Shown piece by piece: positions 4,055 through 5,128 of a DNA stretch of 5,128 nucleotides (position 1 is its first letter; each line of letters opens with the position of its first letter). The notes beneath the pieces were generated by a model. That model made no database searches. It saw nothing but the letters and a program-made list of their open reading frames with translations, and was not told the origin of the DNA. The DNA comes from Candidatus Bathyarchaeota archaeon (GTDB lineage Archaea; Thermoproteota; Bathyarchaeia; RBG-16-48-13; GCA-020355125): positions 1 through 5,128 of the forward strand of contig DAOVBJ010000088.1 of NCBI GenBank assembly GCA_030670615.1. Reading direction: 5' to 3'. Position numbers and translations under genes: made by a program.

Positions 4055-5128
4055 ATGATAGAGTTAATTGATTATCAACGCGTTCCGATAGGTTTTGAGG
4101 TTGCCCTCGTAGCTGATGAAGAGGTTACTATCCCCCTTTGGAGTGGTGGCATGTTTATGGCTAAGGCTGAAGACTGGGATGATGAAGTTCATTTCATCAA
4201 CAAGATGCAAATGAGATTGCCGAAACTTGGTACGAATGCGAGAATGCTTCGTTTGCAAATCATTGGCAACGAACAGTGTCATTACAGGTTCTTTCAAAAT
4301 AATTTAAAAATCCTCCAGGGAATTGGCGATATGCATCCCAGAAAAGATGTGATGGGACATGTACCCAATCTTCCCGACTATATTCAAGCGTTGGAGAACG
4401 AACGAATTGAGATGGGTAAAGCGTATCTGAGAGTCTTAGAGTTGTGGCTTGAAGGTAAAAGCACATGGGAAGCCAAGCATACGCTGCCCAAGTTCAAATC
4501 CTTAGTAGATTCGATCTATTGGACTTTAGGGGAACGAACGCCCCTAAAAAAGTTGTATGTAGAACGAATGATTATCAGCTTTAGCTACCCCATTTTACAT
4601 TGGAGTGGCGAAGCTGACCTCTCCAATATCGCTGGAAAAACAGTAGATGCTTTCGGTATCAATCATCCACGAGGGCTGGAAATTGACAAAAAGATCGCTC
4701 AAGCAAAAAGAATCAACCTCACATACAGCCCACGAATCTTTGGCAATAAAAAACAATTTGGTGATGACACCCTCGCACACATATTCTACCGCGGAAGAGG
4801 TTTATGTAACCACAAATTCTTCAGGCATGTACAGATCATCCTCAACAGCATTGGTAAAGGAGAGTGGAGGAAAGACGACCCGCCACGAGGCAAAGAAAGG
4901 ATCACACTAGCAGCAAGAATATCCCATTACGTATTTGCTTTAGACTCTTGGCTTGCAGAGTTAGATGAAAAGAAAGCGATAACCGAAGATCCCGATGCGA
5001 GAACAGTAATCCAAGAAGTCTACGCCACTCTTGGTGATAGAAGCCAAGTCAAAGAATGGTTGGTGGCCTCTCTGTGGAAAACGATGAAGGATAATAAAAA
5101 ATATTTTAAAATTGTGAATGTCGACAAA
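4055..5128 (+). CDS. Unrecognised protein with internal duplication, N-terminal 358 residues (3' end beyond window)
   Basis: The frame is open from ATG 4055 to the last base without a stop, so at least 358 residues are encoded. I do not recognise the family. The protein is hydrophilic and rich in Trp, Lys, Arg and aromatic residues, with no signal or membrane segment, so it is probably cytosolic. It contains a diverged internal repeat: residues 75-98 match 251-274 (shared C-x3-FF, IL, IG and RKD; 10 of 24 identical), and residues 124-165 match 292-333 without a gap (shared Y-x3-L-x2-WL, P and Y-x-TLG-[ED]-R-[TS]-x2-K; 12 of 42 identical). WSG at 29-31 and 183-185 suggests that each unit starts farther left. 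The upstream TGA at 4010-4012 limits the N-terminus; TTG 4028 and TTG 4034 are weaker starts than ATG 4055, which has AAAGGGG before it. By eye it is more A/T-rich than the tup genes, which fits an accessory or mobile origin. No catalytic motif is evident. Confidence 0.8.
   Translation, partial: MIELIDYQRVPIGFEVALVADEEVTIPLWSGGMFMAKAEDWDDEVHFINKMQMRLPKLGTNARMLRLQIIGNEQCHYRFFQNNLKILQGIGDMHPRKDVMGHVPNLPDYIQALENERIEMGKAYLRVLELWLEGKSTWEAKHTLPKFKSLVDSIYWTLGERTPLKKLYVERMIISFSYPILHWSGEADLSNIAGKTVDAFGINHPRGLEIDKKIAQAKRINLTYSPRIFGNKKQFGDDTLAHIFYRGRGLCNHKFFRHVQIILNSIGKGEWRKDDPPRGKERITLAARISHYVFALDSWLAELDEKKAITEDPDARTVIQEVYATLGDRSQVKEWLVASLWKTMKDNKKYFKIVNVDK

Noticed and set aside
4064..4910. Several short frames on both strands (minus 4064-4297, 4260-4466, 4595-4780; plus 4647-4910)
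   Set aside because: All lie within the 358-codon open frame from 4055, whose internal repeat and uninterrupted length show it to be the coding one.
1..5128. CRISPR array, rRNA or replication origin
   Set aside because: No regularly spaced direct repeats, no conserved rRNA stretches and no clustered origin repeats were seen.

Overview
The window looks archaeal. Its promoters read as a purine-rich BRE followed by an A/T-rich TATA box, its ribosome binding sites include GGTGA-type elements, one start is GTG, and the central operon is a compact three-gene oxyanion ABC importer. The lineage cannot be fixed from the sequence alone; a mesophilic archaeon is my inference.

Layout from left to right. 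(1) Positions 1-271, minus strand: a broken nitroreductase gene, with a good N-terminal segment and a good C-terminal segment in different frames, about 45-50 central residues missing, and the end cut by the window edge. (2) Positions 272-595: a non-coding region with a promoter-like site facing each way, a perfect 14-bp palindrome and an inverted repeat around the rightward TATA box. (3) Positions 596-3352, plus strand: a tungstate importer operon, tupA (membrane-anchored binding protein), tupB (permease) and tupC (ATPase with a C-terminal Mop-type oxyanion-sensing domain). tupA and tupB are 52 bp apart, and tupB and tupC overlap by ATGA. (4) Positions 3436-3642, minus strand: a small, unrecognised 68-residue protein gene, convergent with tupC. 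(5) Positions 3643-4054: mostly non-coding, with a possible decayed tail of a TnpB/IS605-OrfB transposase, several short palindromes and a BRE/TATA promoter at its right end. (6) Positions 4055-5128, plus strand: a reading frame of 358 codons without a stop that runs off the right edge. It encodes a soluble protein I do not recognise, with a clear internal duplication.

How the parts work together. TupA captures tungstate outside the membrane, TupB forms the channel and TupC powers transport. The Mop-type domain of TupC probably lets internal oxyanion inhibit further uptake. Tungstate would serve pterin enzymes, none of which is encoded here. The two flanks, with a broken gene on the left and a possible transposon remnant next to an orphan protein on the right, look like accessory or rearranged DNA around a conserved operon.
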